A stretch of DNA of 36,909 nt from Dechloromonas sp. (GTDB lineage Bacteria > Pseudomonadota > Gammaproteobacteria > Burkholderiales > Rhodocyclaceae): NCBI GenBank assembly GCA_016790815.1, contig JAEUOG010000028.1, positions 1-36,909 of the forward strand. The letters are read 5' to 3'. Position 1 is the first letter of the stretch. Every line of letters begins with the position of its first letter. The notes under the pieces are model-generated. The model was given only the letters and a program-made list of their open reading frames with translations, was not told where the DNA came from and did not search any database. The position numbers and the translations under genes were made by a program. This document shows positions 8,525 to 17,975 of the stretch, piece after piece.

Positions 8525-9076
8525 ATGCCAGCCAAGCTCGTCATTCTCGACCGCGACGGGGTCATCAACTTCGATTCAGCCCAGTTCATCAAGAGCCCGG
8601 CCGAGTGGAAGCCGATCCCGGGCAGCCTGGAAGCGATCGCCCGCCTGACCCAGAGTGGCTACAAGGTTGTCGTGGCGACCAACCAGTCAGGGGTCGGCCG
8701 CGATCTGTTCGACATGGAAACGCTGAACCACATCCACACCAAGATGCACAAGGCTGCGGTTTTGCTCGGCGGACGGATCGACGCCATTTTCTACTGTCCG
8801 CACACCGCCGACTCGGAGTGCGATTGCCGCAAACCAAAACCGGGCATGTTCAAGCGCATATCCGAAACGCTGAACATCGACCTCAAGGGCGTGCCGGCGA
8901 TTGGCGATTCGCTGCGCGACCTGCAGGCTTGCGCCGTCTACGGATGCCAGCCGATGCTGGTCATGACCGGCAAGGGCGAAAAGACCAAGTCCGAAGGGGG
9001 TCTCCCGGAGGGCACACTTGAGTTCCGCGATCTGTCAGCTGCGGTGGACGCCATCCTCAAGGAAAAAAAGGCATGA
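8525..9076 (+). CDS. gmhB: D-glycero-beta-D-manno-heptose-1,7-bisphosphate 7-phosphatase
   Basis: This HAD-family phosphatase removes the C7 phosphate of heptose bisphosphate in ADP-heptose synthesis for the lipopolysaccharide core. It shows the DxDGxxN signature (DRDGVIN, nucleophile D9 and acid D11), the TNQSG motif (52-56), the zinc loop CPH...CDC (C91, H93, C99, C101) and the late Asp in GDS (D128). The 183 residues fit the family. GGAAGA lies upstream of the ATG. It is 16 bp after glyS and overlaps plsC by 4 bp (ATGA), so it is part of one operon. Confidence 0.95.
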   Translation: MPAKLVILDRDGVINFDSAQFIKSPAEWKPIPGSLEAIARLTQSGYKVVVATNQSGVGRDLFDMETLNHIHTKMHKAAVLLGGRIDAIFYCPHTADSECDCRKPKPGMFKRISETLNIDLKGVPAIGDSLRDLQACAVYGCQPMLVMTGKGEKTKSEGGLPEGTLEFRDLSAAVDAILKEKKA

Positions 9077-9825
9077 AGGCCGTGCGCTCCTCGCTGTTCA
9101 TGGTCTGGGCCCTGGTCTGGTCCGTCCTCACCGCCCCCCTCGTCGTCATCGCTGCCCTCGCCCTGCGCGGCCTGTGGGGTTACCGTTTCGGGAAACTGTG
9201 GCGCCTGGGCATCCAGTTTGGCGTCGAGAACATCCTCGGCATCCGCCCCAAAGTCATCGGCCTCGAAAACATGCCGAAGGAGCCTTGCGTCATTCTTGCC
9301 AAGCACCAGTCGGCGTGGGAAACGATGACCATTCAGGATCTTGTGCCAGCAGGTGCCTACTGCGTTTTCGTGCTCAAGAAAGAGTTGCTGCGCGTGCCGT
9401 TAATCGGCTGGGGTCTGGCCGCCATGAAGATGATTTCGATCGACAGGACCGCCGGCAAGGATGCCCTCGACCAAGTCGTCACCCAAGGGCGCGAACGCCT
9501 GCAGCAGGGCTTCTACGTCATCCTCTTCCCGGAAGGCACACGCGTCGCACCGGGCCAGAAAAAGCGCTTTAAGCCGGGCGGAGCCTACCTCGCCACCCAC
9601 GTCGGCTGCAAGGTCGTACCGCTCGCCCATGATGCCGGCGAACTGTGGCCGCGCCAGGCTTTCCTCAAAACACCGGGCACTGTCACGATGAGCATCGGCC
9701 CCGCTTTCGACGCCACCGGTATGACCGAGGCCGAAGTAAACCAGCGCGCCGAGGCGTGGATCGAAGACGAGATGCACCGCATTTCCCCGCATCGCTACGC
9801 GGATGCCTCCCATAACGCCACCTGA
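9073..9825 (+). CDS. plsC: 1-acyl-sn-glycerol-3-phosphate acyltransferase
   Basis: The enzyme acylates lysophosphatidic acid at position 2 to give phosphatidic acid at the inner membrane. A hydrophobic segment at about 8-31 anchors it. Motif I appears as KHQSAWET, with H78 and Glu (E83) in place of the more usual Asp of the HX4D motif, a variant I believe is common in betaproteobacteria. Motif III is FPEGTR at 152-157. The start codon overlaps the gmhB stop in ATGA. The 3' end overlaps the next gene by 23 bp. Confidence 0.94.
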   Translation: MKAVRSSLFMVWALVWSVLTAPLVVIAALALRGLWGYRFGKLWRLGIQFGVENILGIRPKVIGLENMPKEPCVILAKHQSAWETMTIQDLVPAGAYCVFVLKKELLRVPLIGWGLAAMKMISIDRTAGKDALDQVVTQGRERLQQGFYVILFPEGTRVAPGQKKRFKPGGAYLATHVGCKVVPLAHDAGELWPRQAFLKTPGTVTMSIGPAFDATGMTEAEVNQRAEAWIEDEMHRISPHRYADASHNAT

Positions 9826-10522
9826 GCCGGCGCGCAGCATCGTTATTGGCGGCCTGCCGGTCGCCTACCAGCTGCGGCGCAGCCAGCGCCGGACCATCGG
9901 CCTGACCGTCGACCACCGCGGCCTGCGCGTCGGGGCGCCAACGCGGGCAAGGATCGGCGACATCGAAACACTGATCCATGAGCACGGCCAGTGGGTGCTC
10001 GACAAGCTGGCCGCCTGGCGCGATCGCCCGGCCCAAGTCAAGCTGGCGATCACCAACGGTACCGTGCTTTCCATACTTGGCGAGCCGTTGACCGTGGCAT
10101 TCACCGATGTTGGCCGTAACCGCTGGCAGTTTGGCCCCGGCACGCTTTACCTGCGCCCTGACGGCACGCACCCCGCCAGCGAACTGCTCGAAAAAGCCCT
10201 GCGCGAGAAAGCCCGCACCGTCTTCACCGAACGCCTGGCTGTCCACGCCCCTTTGATCGGCGTCGCCACCCCGCCGCTACGCCTGTCATCGGCGCGCACA
10301 CGCTGGGGCAGTTGCAGCCACCGCGGCGGCATAGCGCTCAACTGGCGGCTCGTTCTCATGCCGCTGGCTATCGTCGATTACGTCGTCTGCCACGAACTCG
10401 CCCATCTCCGTGAGATGAACCACAGCCCGCGTTTCTGGGCAGAGGTCGAGAAACTTTGCCCTGACTGGCGCCAACTCCGCCTCGAACTGCGGCAACTTGC
10501 CCCCAACCTGCCTCGGCTCTGA
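9803..10522 (+). CDS. YgjP-like metal-dependent hydrolase (M48/DUF45 type)
   Basis: This 239-residue cytoplasmic protein belongs to the YgjP/WSS1-like group. It has a central RTRWGSCS motif (about 165-172) and a zinc site HELAH (H197, E198, H201) with the third His in NHSPRFW (H207). E. coli YgjP has been reported to hydrolyse UTP, but the role in most species is open. The ATG at 9803 lies inside the end of plsC (23-bp overlap), so the gene is the last member of the glyQ-glyS-gmhB-plsC run. I see no clear terminator after it. Confidence 0.88.
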   Translation: MPPITPPEPARSIVIGGLPVAYQLRRSQRRTIGLTVDHRGLRVGAPTRARIGDIETLIHEHGQWVLDKLAAWRDRPAQVKLAITNGTVLSILGEPLTVAFTDVGRNRWQFGPGTLYLRPDGTHPASELLEKALREKARTVFTERLAVHAPLIGVATPPLRLSSARTRWGSCSHRGGIALNWRLVLMPLAIVDYVVCHELAHLREMNHSPRFWAEVEKLCPDWRQLRLELRQLAPNLPRL

Positions 10523-10567
10523 CATCCCTTCGAACGCGCGCTGCTTTATCCCGTAAAATTATGCCAA

Positions 10568-10587
10568 TCGACAGTCTGTCGACAGTC
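10568..10587. promoter_or_regulatory. Candidate operator upstream of the type I secretion operon
   Basis: Two direct copies of TCGACAGTC (10568-10576 and 10579-10587) have a period of 11 bp and contain the overlapping palindromes GACAGTCTGTC and CTGTCGACAG. The site lies in the 189-bp gap before the ABC transporter gene, near a TTGCAC that could be a -35. The arrangement suggests a dimeric regulator on one helix face; the factor is unknown. Confidence 0.4.
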
Positions 10588-10711
10588 ATTTTTGCACCCG
10601 TCGTGAATTAGTTATCCATCGTTTTTCGCTCGGTGTGCCAGCATCATTCTCTGTCCAGTGAACACTACTGAACACTGCCTCCTGCCCATCTTCCGGAAAC
10701 GCCATTTGCCC

Positions 10712-12859
10712 ATGTCTGAATCTTCACCAGCCAACATCGAGACAATTCCGGCAACCGGATTCATAGACCAACTGATTTTCCTCGCCCACTTCTTCGGCAA
10801 GCGGGCAGATCGCGTTCAGTTACTGGCCGATACACCCATCGTCGACGACCGCATCAGCGAAGCGCACATCCACGAGTGCGCCGCCCGTGCCGGACTTGCC
10901 CTGACCCGTTCGGAAAGCGGCCTGCGCGACTTCAAGAACTCCGAACTCCCCGTTCTGCTCACATCACCCGGTGGCCAGTCGCTGGTCATCCTGAGCCGCA
11001 GCGGCGAGCAATTCGAATGTGTGCTCGCCGGCATAAAGGGCAGCAAGAAAATGTCGCTTGCCGAAATTCGGCGCGACTTTGACGGTACCGCCTATTTCAC
11101 CCGACCGATGGTGTTTTTCGACACCCGCAGCCTGCTCTACCACCTGAAGCGCCCACGTCGCTGGTTCTGGGACACGCTGCTCATGAACAAATCGATCTAT
11201 GGCTGGGCCTTGCTTGCCACCGTGCTGGTCAACGTCTTCGCAGCGGTCATCCCCTTCTACACCATGTCGGTCTATGACCGCGTCGTCCCCAACAACGCGC
11301 TCGACAGTCTCTGGGTGCTGACCTCGGCCGTGATCGTGGTCGCTCTCTTCGACATCGTCATCAAGATGCTGCGCAGCTACTTGCTGGAATCAGCAGCGCG
11401 CAAGGCCGACATTTCGATTTCGTCGCACATTTTTGCCCACACCCTGCGCCTGCGTGCGGCCTCGCGGCCGGCTTCCGGCGGCGTGCTGGCCAATATCGTC
11501 CGCGACTTCGAGTCGGTACGCGACTTCGTCACTTCATCAACGCTGACGCTGCTCGGCGATGTTCCGTTCATGCTGTTCTTCCTGGTCATCATCGCCTTGA
11601 TCGGAAACTGGCTGGTCCTCGTCCCCTTGATTCTGATCCCGCTGACGATCGCCGTGTCGATGCTGATCCGGCGCCCGCTCTCGCGGATTCTGAGTGGCAA
11701 CATGAAAGAGTCTGCCCAGCGTACTGCCCACCTGTTCGAGGTCATGAACGGCATCGACACCATCAAGTCGATAGGCGCCGAAGCCTGGGCCCGTCGGCAA
11801 TGGGAAATGCTCACGGTAAAAATATCCGAGAGCTCCGTGCATCTGCGTGAGTGGTCGGCTTTTGGCACCCAGTTTTCGCTGTTGATGACCAGCCTGTCGT
11901 CCATCCTGCTCGTCATGTTCGGCGCCATGCTGATCGCCGACAGCACGATCACCATGGGCCAGTTGATTGCCGTCACCATGCTGGCCGGTCGCGCTATCGC
12001 CCCAGCCACCCAGATCGCCTCGCTGATCGTCCGCTACGAGCAGACCAAGCAGGCGCTTGAAGCGCTCGACAAGGTCATGGAATCCGCGATTGACGAACCG
12101 GCAGACAGTCTCCACCTGCCCCAGCTTCAGGGTCGAATCGATTTTCGCGATGTGCATTTCGCCTACCCGAACTCCGCGCCGCTGCTCAAAGGGCTCAACC
12201 TGAGCATCCGGCCAGACGAGAGAGTCGGCTTCATCGGCCGCATCGGTTCCGGCAAGAGCACGCTTTTCCGGCTGATTCTGAACCTCTACGGCCCGGAACA
12301 AGGCAACGTTCTGGTGGATGGCATCGCCGCCAATCAGATCGAGCCGCAGAGCCTGCGGCGGCAGATTGGCTACGTGCCACAGGACATCACCTTGTTTCAC
12401 GGCGACATTCGGGAAAATATCCTGCTCGGCGGAACGCAGGTTGACGATCAGCAACTTCTCGAGGCCATCCGCCTGGCCTGCCTTGAGGACACGCTGGCCC
12501 AGTTGCCGCAGGGCTTGGGTACACAGGTTGGCGAAGGTGGCAGCAGGCTCTCCGGCGGCCAGCGCCAGGCCGTTGTCATCGCCCGGGCACTGGCCCAGCA
12601 GCCGCAGATGCTGCTGCTCGATGAACCTACCAGCATGATGGATCCCGGCACCGAGCAAAAGCTGATCGAAAACCTCCGCTCGATCAAGGACAGGACCATC
12701 CTGCTCGTCACCCACCGCATGGCCATGCTACCGCTGGTGGATCGACTGATCGTCCTCGAACAAGGCCGTGTGGTGCTCGATGGGCCACGCAATGAGGTGC
12801 TGCGTACCCTGCAGGGTGGCAACCGGTCACAAGCCGCGCAACCGGAGGCATCAGCATGA
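10712..12859 (+). CDS. Type I secretion ABC transporter/ATPase (LapB/RtxB-like)
   Basis: This is the inner-membrane energiser of a type I secretion system: it binds the C-terminal signal of the substrate and drives one-step export with the adaptor and the TolC-like channel. Order of domains in 715 residues: a degenerate C39-peptidase-like domain at about 30-140 that lacks the catalytic Cys (so it does not process leader peptides), a six-helix membrane domain at about 160-440, and an ATPase with Walker A GRIGSGKST (about 509), signature LSGGQRQ (about 614) and Walker B MLLLDEPT (about 633). Absence of the catalytic Cys is typical of RTX and adhesin exporters. The ATG at 10712 is the best start; a GTG at 10658 is in frame but unsupported. 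It overlaps the next gene by 4 bp. Confidence 0.93.
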   Translation: MSESSPANIETIPATGFIDQLIFLAHFFGKRADRVQLLADTPIVDDRISEAHIHECAARAGLALTRSESGLRDFKNSELPVLLTSPGGQSLVILSRSGEQFECVLAGIKGSKKMSLAEIRRDFDGTAYFTRPMVFFDTRSLLYHLKRPRRWFWDTLLMNKSIYGWALLATVLVNVFAAVIPFYTMSVYDRVVPNNALDSLWVLTSAVIVVALFDIVIKMLRSYLLESAARKADISISSHIFAHTLRLRAASRPASGGVLANIVRDFESVRDFVTSSTLTLLGDVPFMLFFLVIIALIGNWLVLVPLILIPLTIAVSMLIRRPLSRILSGNMKESAQRTAHLFEVMNGIDTIKSIGAEAWARRQWEMLTVKISESSVHLREWSAFGTQFSLLMTSLSSILLVMFGAMLIADSTITMGQLIAVTMLAGRAIAPATQIASLIVRYEQTKQALEALDKVMESAIDEPADSLHLPQLQGRIDFRDVHFAYPNSAPLLKGLNLSIRPDERVGFIGRIGSGKSTLFRLILNLYGPEQGNVLVDGIAANQIEPQSLRRQIGYVPQDITLFHGDIRENILLGGTQVDDQQLLEAIRLACLEDTLAQLPQGLGTQVGEGGSRLSGGQRQAVVIARALAQQPQMLLLDEPTSMMDPGTEQKLIENLRSIKDRTILLVTHRMAMLPLVDRLIVLEQGRVVLDGPRNEVLRTLQGGNRSQAAQPEASA

Positions 12860-14175
12860 AACAAACGCCAACGCGGCTTGAACCGCTTTCCTCACACCAC
12901 GATTACGATCGCGGGCCACGCCGGGCCGTGCAGTATCTGGTGGGTACGACCGCACTGTTTTTCGTGCTGCTGATTGGCTGGATGAGCTTTGCCAAGCTGG
13001 ACATCTCGGTCAATGCGATCGGTTCTGTCGTTCCTTCAAGCCGCATCCAGCAAATTCAGAGCATGGAGGGCGGCATTCTCCAGAGCGTTTCAGCTCGCGA
13101 AGGCTCGCAGGTCAAAAAGGGCGATTTGCTGGCAACAGTACAGAATCTTCAGTTCAATTCGGAACAAGGCGAAAGCCAGCAGACCTATTGGGGCGCCCAG
13201 GCGTCACTCATTCGCTTGCAGGCCGAAGCGCAGAACCAGACGCCGGAATTTCCGCCTGAGCTTGAGGCAAGCGCACCCGAACTGGTGAATGAGCAGCGAA
13301 GGCTGTGGCAAACCCGGCGACTGGAGCGTCAGAATACGCTGGCAACGCTAAACCAGCAGCTCGCCCAGCGCCAGCAAGAGCTGGCCGAAGCCAGAGCCCG
13401 CCACCAGGCACTGAACGATGCCATCGGCCCGGCCCGCGAAGCGCTGGCCATCGAGGAAAAGCTGGCTACCGCTGGCGCCGGTGCCCGAGCCGATCTCCTG
13501 ACCGCGCAACAGCGCTATACCGCCCAGAAGGGTGAGCAGGAAACGACACGCATCGCCATTAGCCGGATTCAGTCCGCCGTCCAGGAAGCCCAGGCACGAC
13601 TGCTCGAAACCAAGTCCCGCTTCGCAACCGAGACCAGCAAGGAGAAGAGCGAGGTCGAGTTGCGGGCTGCCACGGTCAATCAGCAACTGACCAGTCGCAA
13701 CGACAAGGTTGCGCGCCGTGAACTGCGCGCCCCGATGGATGGCACGGTCAATCGTTTGCTCCTCAACACGGTGGGCGGTGTGGTCAAGGCGGGCGAAACG
13801 ATTATGGAGATCGTTCCGGCCGAAGACAAGCTGCTCATTGGCAGCCGAGTGAAGCCGACCGACATTGCCTTCATCAAGATCGGTCAGGAGGCAAAAATCA
13901 GGATCAGCGCCTACGACTCTTCCATATTCGGTTCGATACCAGGCAAGGTGGTACGGGTTGGTGCCGACGCCATCTTCGACCCGGAGCGCAAGGATACGTA
14001 TTTCGAAGTATTTCTCGAGGCTGAGCGCAATTTTGTTGGCCTGTCCGAGGAGCGCCTCACCATATCGCCAGGCATGGGTGCCGATGCGAGCATCATGACT
14101 GGCAAGCGGACAATGATGGAGTACCTGTTGAAACCCGTCGTCAAGACTTTGGACAAATCGCTGCGCGAACGATGA
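12856..14175 (+). CDS. HlyD-family periplasmic adaptor of the type I secretion system (LapC-like)
   Basis: The adaptor bridges the ABC transporter and the outer-membrane channel. It has one transmembrane segment at about 27-47, then a biotinyl-lipoyl half (SMEGGILQSVSAREGSQVKKG, here residues about 69-89 read in two parts), long coiled-coil hairpins at about 150-290 rich in Gln, Ala, Arg and Glu, the second lipoyl half (RRELRAPMDGTVNRL), and a beta-barrel domain at about 310-420 (SPGMGADASIMTGKRT). The 439 residues are normal for the family. It starts in ATGA overlap with the ABC gene and overlaps the channel gene in the same way, so the three are translationally coupled. Confidence 0.93.
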   Translation: MKQTPTRLEPLSSHHDYDRGPRRAVQYLVGTTALFFVLLIGWMSFAKLDISVNAIGSVVPSSRIQQIQSMEGGILQSVSAREGSQVKKGDLLATVQNLQFNSEQGESQQTYWGAQASLIRLQAEAQNQTPEFPPELEASAPELVNEQRRLWQTRRLERQNTLATLNQQLAQRQQELAEARARHQALNDAIGPAREALAIEEKLATAGAGARADLLTAQQRYTAQKGEQETTRIAISRIQSAVQEAQARLLETKSRFATETSKEKSEVELRAATVNQQLTSRNDKVARRELRAPMDGTVNRLLLNTVGGVVKAGETIMEIVPAEDKLLIGSRVKPTDIAFIKIGQEAKIRISAYDSSIFGSIPGKVVRVGADAIFDPERKDTYFEVFLEAERNFVGLSEERLTISPGMGADASIMTGKRTMMEYLLKPVVKTLDKSLRER

Positions 14176-15956
14176 ACCAACACCTTCCCAGGCTCTTCAA
14201 GGCCACACTTCTGAGCGGCCTGGTCGCTGCGCTCGGTTTGCCTGCCCTCGCGAGCGCCGAGGCGCTGCCAGTCGTGGTCGAACGCGTATTGCTGCAACAA
14301 CCCAGCGTTCGTTCGGCGCAAGCCCTGCTCAATGCCGCTGAATCGCAGGTTTCCCAAGTCCGCTCCGACTATCTGCCGACCGCCAGTTTGGGGTATCGCA
14401 ACAGCAGGTCTCGAGATGAAACACAGGGCGTCCCTTTCGACCGCACGGTACGGCGCAGCGACGCGACACTGCGCTGGAACCTGTTTAACGGCGGCGCCGA
14501 CTTCTATCGGCTACGCTCGATCAAACTGAGCCGGGATGCCGCCGAAACCGATCTCGACGAAGTGCTTGAACGCGTAGCCGCCGAGATTACCGAAAGCTAC
14601 GCAGATGTCGTGCGACTGCGTCAAACGATCAACAGTCTGGACGACACCATTACGCGCCAGGAACGGCTCAAGCAACTGGTCGTCAGCCGTGTCGACGCCG
14701 GGCGCATTCCCCCGGCCGAGCTTGATCAGGTGAGCGTCCGGCTGATCCAGAGTCGCACACTGCTGGGCCAGCTACGCACCCAACTGGCGACGGCAGAGTA
14801 TCGCTACCGACTGCTTACTGGCGTTCCACCCGAGAATCTGGTGCTTCCAGCCATTGCCCTCTCCTCAACTGATGTCAGCGCCAGCCAGCTGATCGAACGC
14901 CTGCACGAACGAAACCCTCGCCTGCGCGCCGCGCTGCAACGCGTCTCGGCACGTCAGGCGGACGTTGGTGCAGCCCGTGGCAGTTTCATGCCCAGCGTCG
15001 ACCTGGAGGTTACCAAGCGGCTGAACAACAACACCAACCCAGTGCCAGTGACCGATAGCGATCATGGCAATCTGCTCAGGGTCAATCTCGACATCCCGCT
15101 CGGCGGAAGAAACCTAGCCCGACATAACGAAACCATTGAGCGCTATAAAGCGGCTCAGGCCGACGCCGACCAACTGAGCAACGATCTTTCACGGGAAGTG
15201 ACCGACATCCACGGTCAACTGGAAGAAATGGCCAGAATCGACAGCCTGCTTGAGCAGCGAGTGCGCTCCGCCCAACGCGTCGCAGCGGCCTACGAGCTGC
15301 ACTTTGAAGCCGGCCGCCGCTCCCTGAACGATGTTTCCATCTCTCAGGATGACCTCTTTGAGGCGCAGCGCAATCTGGTTGAAACCAGGGCCAGACAAAC
15401 CGTCATACAAGCCCGGCTTCTCAGCATGGCCGGCGAATTGCGCGAAGCACTGCAGACGCGCTACCGTGCGGCGCCGATCGCTCCGGAACTGCTTCGTAGC
15501 GAGCCAGCGGAGCCGGCCAGCGTACTTTTCGCCCGCACCCCGGCAGGTGATGGCAGCGTCAATGCCACGCCGCCTTCCCCAACGCCGTTAGCCGAGGTTG
15601 AGGCACGCCTTGCCCAGTGGGCGGCAGCCTGGGCAGACAAGAAGTACGAGACCTACCGCAGCTTCTACACTGCCGATTACCAGCCCGCCGATCGCCGTTC
15701 GACTACTGAGTGGGAAGCAGAACGCCAGCGGCGAATAAGCCAGGCCATCTCACCATCGATTCGCATTGAGTCGCTTAAAGCGGATGCTACCGATGACAAC
15801 CGCGTGTCTAGCCGCTTTGTTCAACACTACAAGGCGGAGAACTTTAGCGATACGGTGCTCAAACAGATCAATTGGGCCCGGATTAACGGGGAGTGGAAAA
15901 TCGTGAGCGAAACCGTTCGGCAACCAATGCCTGCGAAATCAGTCTCAGCCCCCTAA
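14172..15956 (+). CDS. TolC-like outer-membrane channel with C-terminal NTF2-like domain
   Basis: This is the outer-membrane exit duct of the type I system. A signal peptide (about 1-29, ending in ALASA) is followed by two OEP repeats typical of TolC (about 30-435), with the conserved NLFNGG near residue 106 and DIPLGG near 311. Unlike ordinary TolC proteins it continues after a Pro-rich linker into a domain of about 110 residues (about 474-585) with the pattern AW..K...Y.SFY....P.....WE..R and a late NFSDT...W...GEWKI, which matches the NTF2-like/Cds6 C-terminal type. The same domain ends the convergent TPR protein. At 594 residues it is clearly longer than TolC. The domain would sit in the periplasm. 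Confidence 0.9.
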   Translation: MNQHLPRLFKATLLSGLVAALGLPALASAEALPVVVERVLLQQPSVRSAQALLNAAESQVSQVRSDYLPTASLGYRNSRSRDETQGVPFDRTVRRSDATLRWNLFNGGADFYRLRSIKLSRDAAETDLDEVLERVAAEITESYADVVRLRQTINSLDDTITRQERLKQLVVSRVDAGRIPPAELDQVSVRLIQSRTLLGQLRTQLATAEYRYRLLTGVPPENLVLPAIALSSTDVSASQLIERLHERNPRLRAALQRVSARQADVGAARGSFMPSVDLEVTKRLNNNTNPVPVTDSDHGNLLRVNLDIPLGGRNLARHNETIERYKAAQADADQLSNDLSREVTDIHGQLEEMARIDSLLEQRVRSAQRVAAAYELHFEAGRRSLNDVSISQDDLFEAQRNLVETRARQTVIQARLLSMAGELREALQTRYRAAPIAPELLRSEPAEPASVLFARTPAGDGSVNATPPSPTPLAEVEARLAQWAAAWADKKYETYRSFYTADYQPADRRSTTEWEAERQRRISQAISPSIRIESLKADATDDNRVSSRFVQHYKAENFSDTVLKQINWARINGEWKIVSETVRQPMPAKSVSAP

Positions 15957-16115
15957 GTGGTCTGCTTCGCAAACAGCCGAACCATCCCCCTTGCCTTTGC
16001 ACCTGTGGCGTTGTTACTCATCCTCGCGATAGCGACGGTTATCGCTGCTGTCTGCCCCTGGCCACAGGCGCAAATCCTGCGCTATCTTTAGTTCGGCAGT
16101 CCAAGAAGCAGGCCG

Positions 16116-17846
16116 CTAACGCGGGCCTTCTCGGCGAATCCGCCATTCGGTGCCTTCCTTGACCCACTCAAGCCGCTTCCCGGCGGTGTCGCTGTAGTTG
16201 GACGATTTGTACTCCTGATCGAAAACCACCGTCGCCACGTTTCCTGAAATTGCGAAAAACGGGTTTAGAACGCGTACCTGGATTTCGCCCTTCTTTTCAA
16301 GTTTGGCTCGGCGATCAGCCTCCCAGGCAGCCATGGATTTCTTGGCTGCTGGTTCGAAGCTCTTGCTATAGAAGGACAGGTAACGCGTGACGTCCTTGGT
16401 CTCCCACGCTTGACGCCACGCTTCGAGCAGCGGGCCGATCACTTTGGCGGGCTCTTCCAGCGGCGGCTTGACCTGAGCCGAAGCGGACACTGGCGCGGCG
16501 ACCGGCATGCTCGCCGGCGCGGGCTGCGCAGAAACCGGTTTCTGGACGACCACATTGGGCACTGGCGCCATTGCCGTTGGTGCAGCTGCCACAGCCCCAG
16601 GCGCTGAAGCCGCCGCAGCAGGAGCGGCCGGTTTTGAGGCATTGTTGGGGGCTGCCTGCGCCTGCGCAAGGTGCTCACGGTAAGTTACATCGGCCGGCTT
16701 GAGTGCCAGTGCGCGCTCAAAGGACTTGCTGGCAGAGGAGGCATCGCCTCGCGCCATCTGCACCATGCCCAGGGTATCCAGAAATGGGGCCTTGCTCGAA
16801 TCAACCGAGACAGCGCGTTGCGCCAGACTGAGCGCCTCCTCCAGCTTGATCTTTCGGCCTACCAACAGGTACGCCAGATTATTCATCACGCCGGCATGGC
16901 TCGAATCGGCCGCCAACGCATCGCGATAGGCTGCCTCCGCATCGTCGAAGCGCTTCTCCCGCATGAGCAACTGAGCTCGCATGGCGTGTGGGGTGGCGCT
17001 GCGTGGTGCCTGAAGCGCGGCTTGCCGATAGGCATCAAGCGCGTTGTCGATTTTGCCCAACATCGCCAGCGCGTCGGCACGCCCAATGAGCGCACCGGGA
17101 AAAACTGCGCGCTGGGCCAGCGCCTTGTCAAATGCGACCAGAGCGCTTGCCGCATTGCCCTGTTTTAGCAATGCGAGCCCTAAACTATGAAAAGCAAAGG
17201 GATTCGAGCTATCCAGACGGGTAGCCTCGGTAAGTGCGCGAACGGATTCCTCGTGGCGTCCGGCAACTGAGGCAGCCAGGCCGAGATTCAGATGCGCCGC
17301 CGCCAAGCCGGGTTGCCGCTTTACCAAGTCGCGGAGAACCGAAACAGCCTCATCCGGCTTTTTGAGAAGGTCGAGGTAAATGCTCGCCAGATCGAGGCGA
17401 AATTGCGGATTGTCCGGATTGGTCAGAATTGCCCGTCGATAGCTGTCGACCGCAGCAGCCGGATTTCCCTGATCTGCAAACAGGCGAGCCTGTGCCTGCA
17501 GGAGCTCTGGGCGCCCAGGCGCTGCTGCAACGGCACTGGACATCCAGTCCCGGGCGCGCTCAGCCTTGCCCTGCGCCTGCGAAATCGCGGCCAGACCCAG
17601 CAACGCTTCGGCGGATTTGGGGTTGATTCTATTCACTTCGAGAAAGGCTTTTTCGGCCCTGTCGAGTTGCCCGGCCCCCAGCGCCTCCTGGCCTTCTTGC
17701 AACTTCGACTGCAGACCTGCCGTCCCGGCAAAGGTAGTTGGGGAGTCGGTCTGGCTGGCCACTGGTATGGCATGAGCTGGAAACACCCAGATGCAAAAAC
17801 TTGACACTAGAAACGCGCCGCGAATACGCCACCCCGAATACATCAT
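16116..17846 (-). CDS. Secreted TPR protein with C-terminal NTF2-like domain
   Basis: A signal peptide (MMYSGWRIRGAFLVSSF to about residue 27, ending AHA) is followed by about ten tetratricopeptide repeats (about 45-400; for example LDRAEKAFLEVNRINPKSAE), an Ala/Pro-rich linker (about 400-460), and a domain of about 110 residues homologous by eye to the end of the TolC-like protein (EAWRQAW, YLSFYSKSFEP, AAWEADRR, QEYKSSNYSDT, EWRI). TPR arrays bind proteins, so this looks like a periplasmic partner of the secretion system. GAGG lies just before the paired ATGs at 17846 and 17843. The frame is open upstream to 17930 but that part lacks a ribosome site. Exact function is unknown. Confidence 0.8.
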   Translation of the reverse strand: MMYSGWRIRGAFLVSSFCIWVFPAHAIPVASQTDSPTTFAGTAGLQSKLQEGQEALGAGQLDRAEKAFLEVNRINPKSAEALLGLAAISQAQGKAERARDWMSSAVAAAPGRPELLQAQARLFADQGNPAAAVDSYRRAILTNPDNPQFRLDLASIYLDLLKKPDEAVSVLRDLVKRQPGLAAAHLNLGLAASVAGRHEESVRALTEATRLDSSNPFAFHSLGLALLKQGNAASALVAFDKALAQRAVFPGALIGRADALAMLGKIDNALDAYRQAALQAPRSATPHAMRAQLLMREKRFDDAEAAYRDALAADSSHAGVMNNLAYLLVGRKIKLEEALSLAQRAVSVDSSKAPFLDTLGMVQMARGDASSASKSFERALALKPADVTYREHLAQAQAAPNNASKPAAPAAAASAPGAVAAAPTAMAPVPNVVVQKPVSAQPAPASMPVAAPVSASAQVKPPLEEPAKVIGPLLEAWRQAWETKDVTRYLSFYSKSFEPAAKKSMAAWEADRRAKLEKKGEIQVRVLNPFFAISGNVATVVFDQEYKSSNYSDTAGKRLEWVKEGTEWRIRREGPR

Positions 17847-17975
17847 CAACCTCACCGAAAGATCAGCCCACAAACAACACACGACAAGAATATCACCGGC
17901 GATAAATTCGCTGGGCTGGCCTACTTGCAATACCTGAGGCCAATTTCATTTCAAGCCACGAAGAAGCCTGAACGT

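Noticed and set aside
10576-10585. CTGTCGACAG as a LexA box
   Set aside because: The LexA consensus needs CTGT and ACAG separated by eight bases; here only two separate them.
11537-12715. A 392-codon open frame on the minus strand
   Set aside because: It is antisense to the ATPase part of the type I secretion transporter and has no recognisable domain.
15957-16115. Possible terminator between the convergent TolC-like and TPR genes
   Set aside because: A short AGCGA/TCGCT hairpin exists near 16032-16047, but it has no T run and only five pairs.
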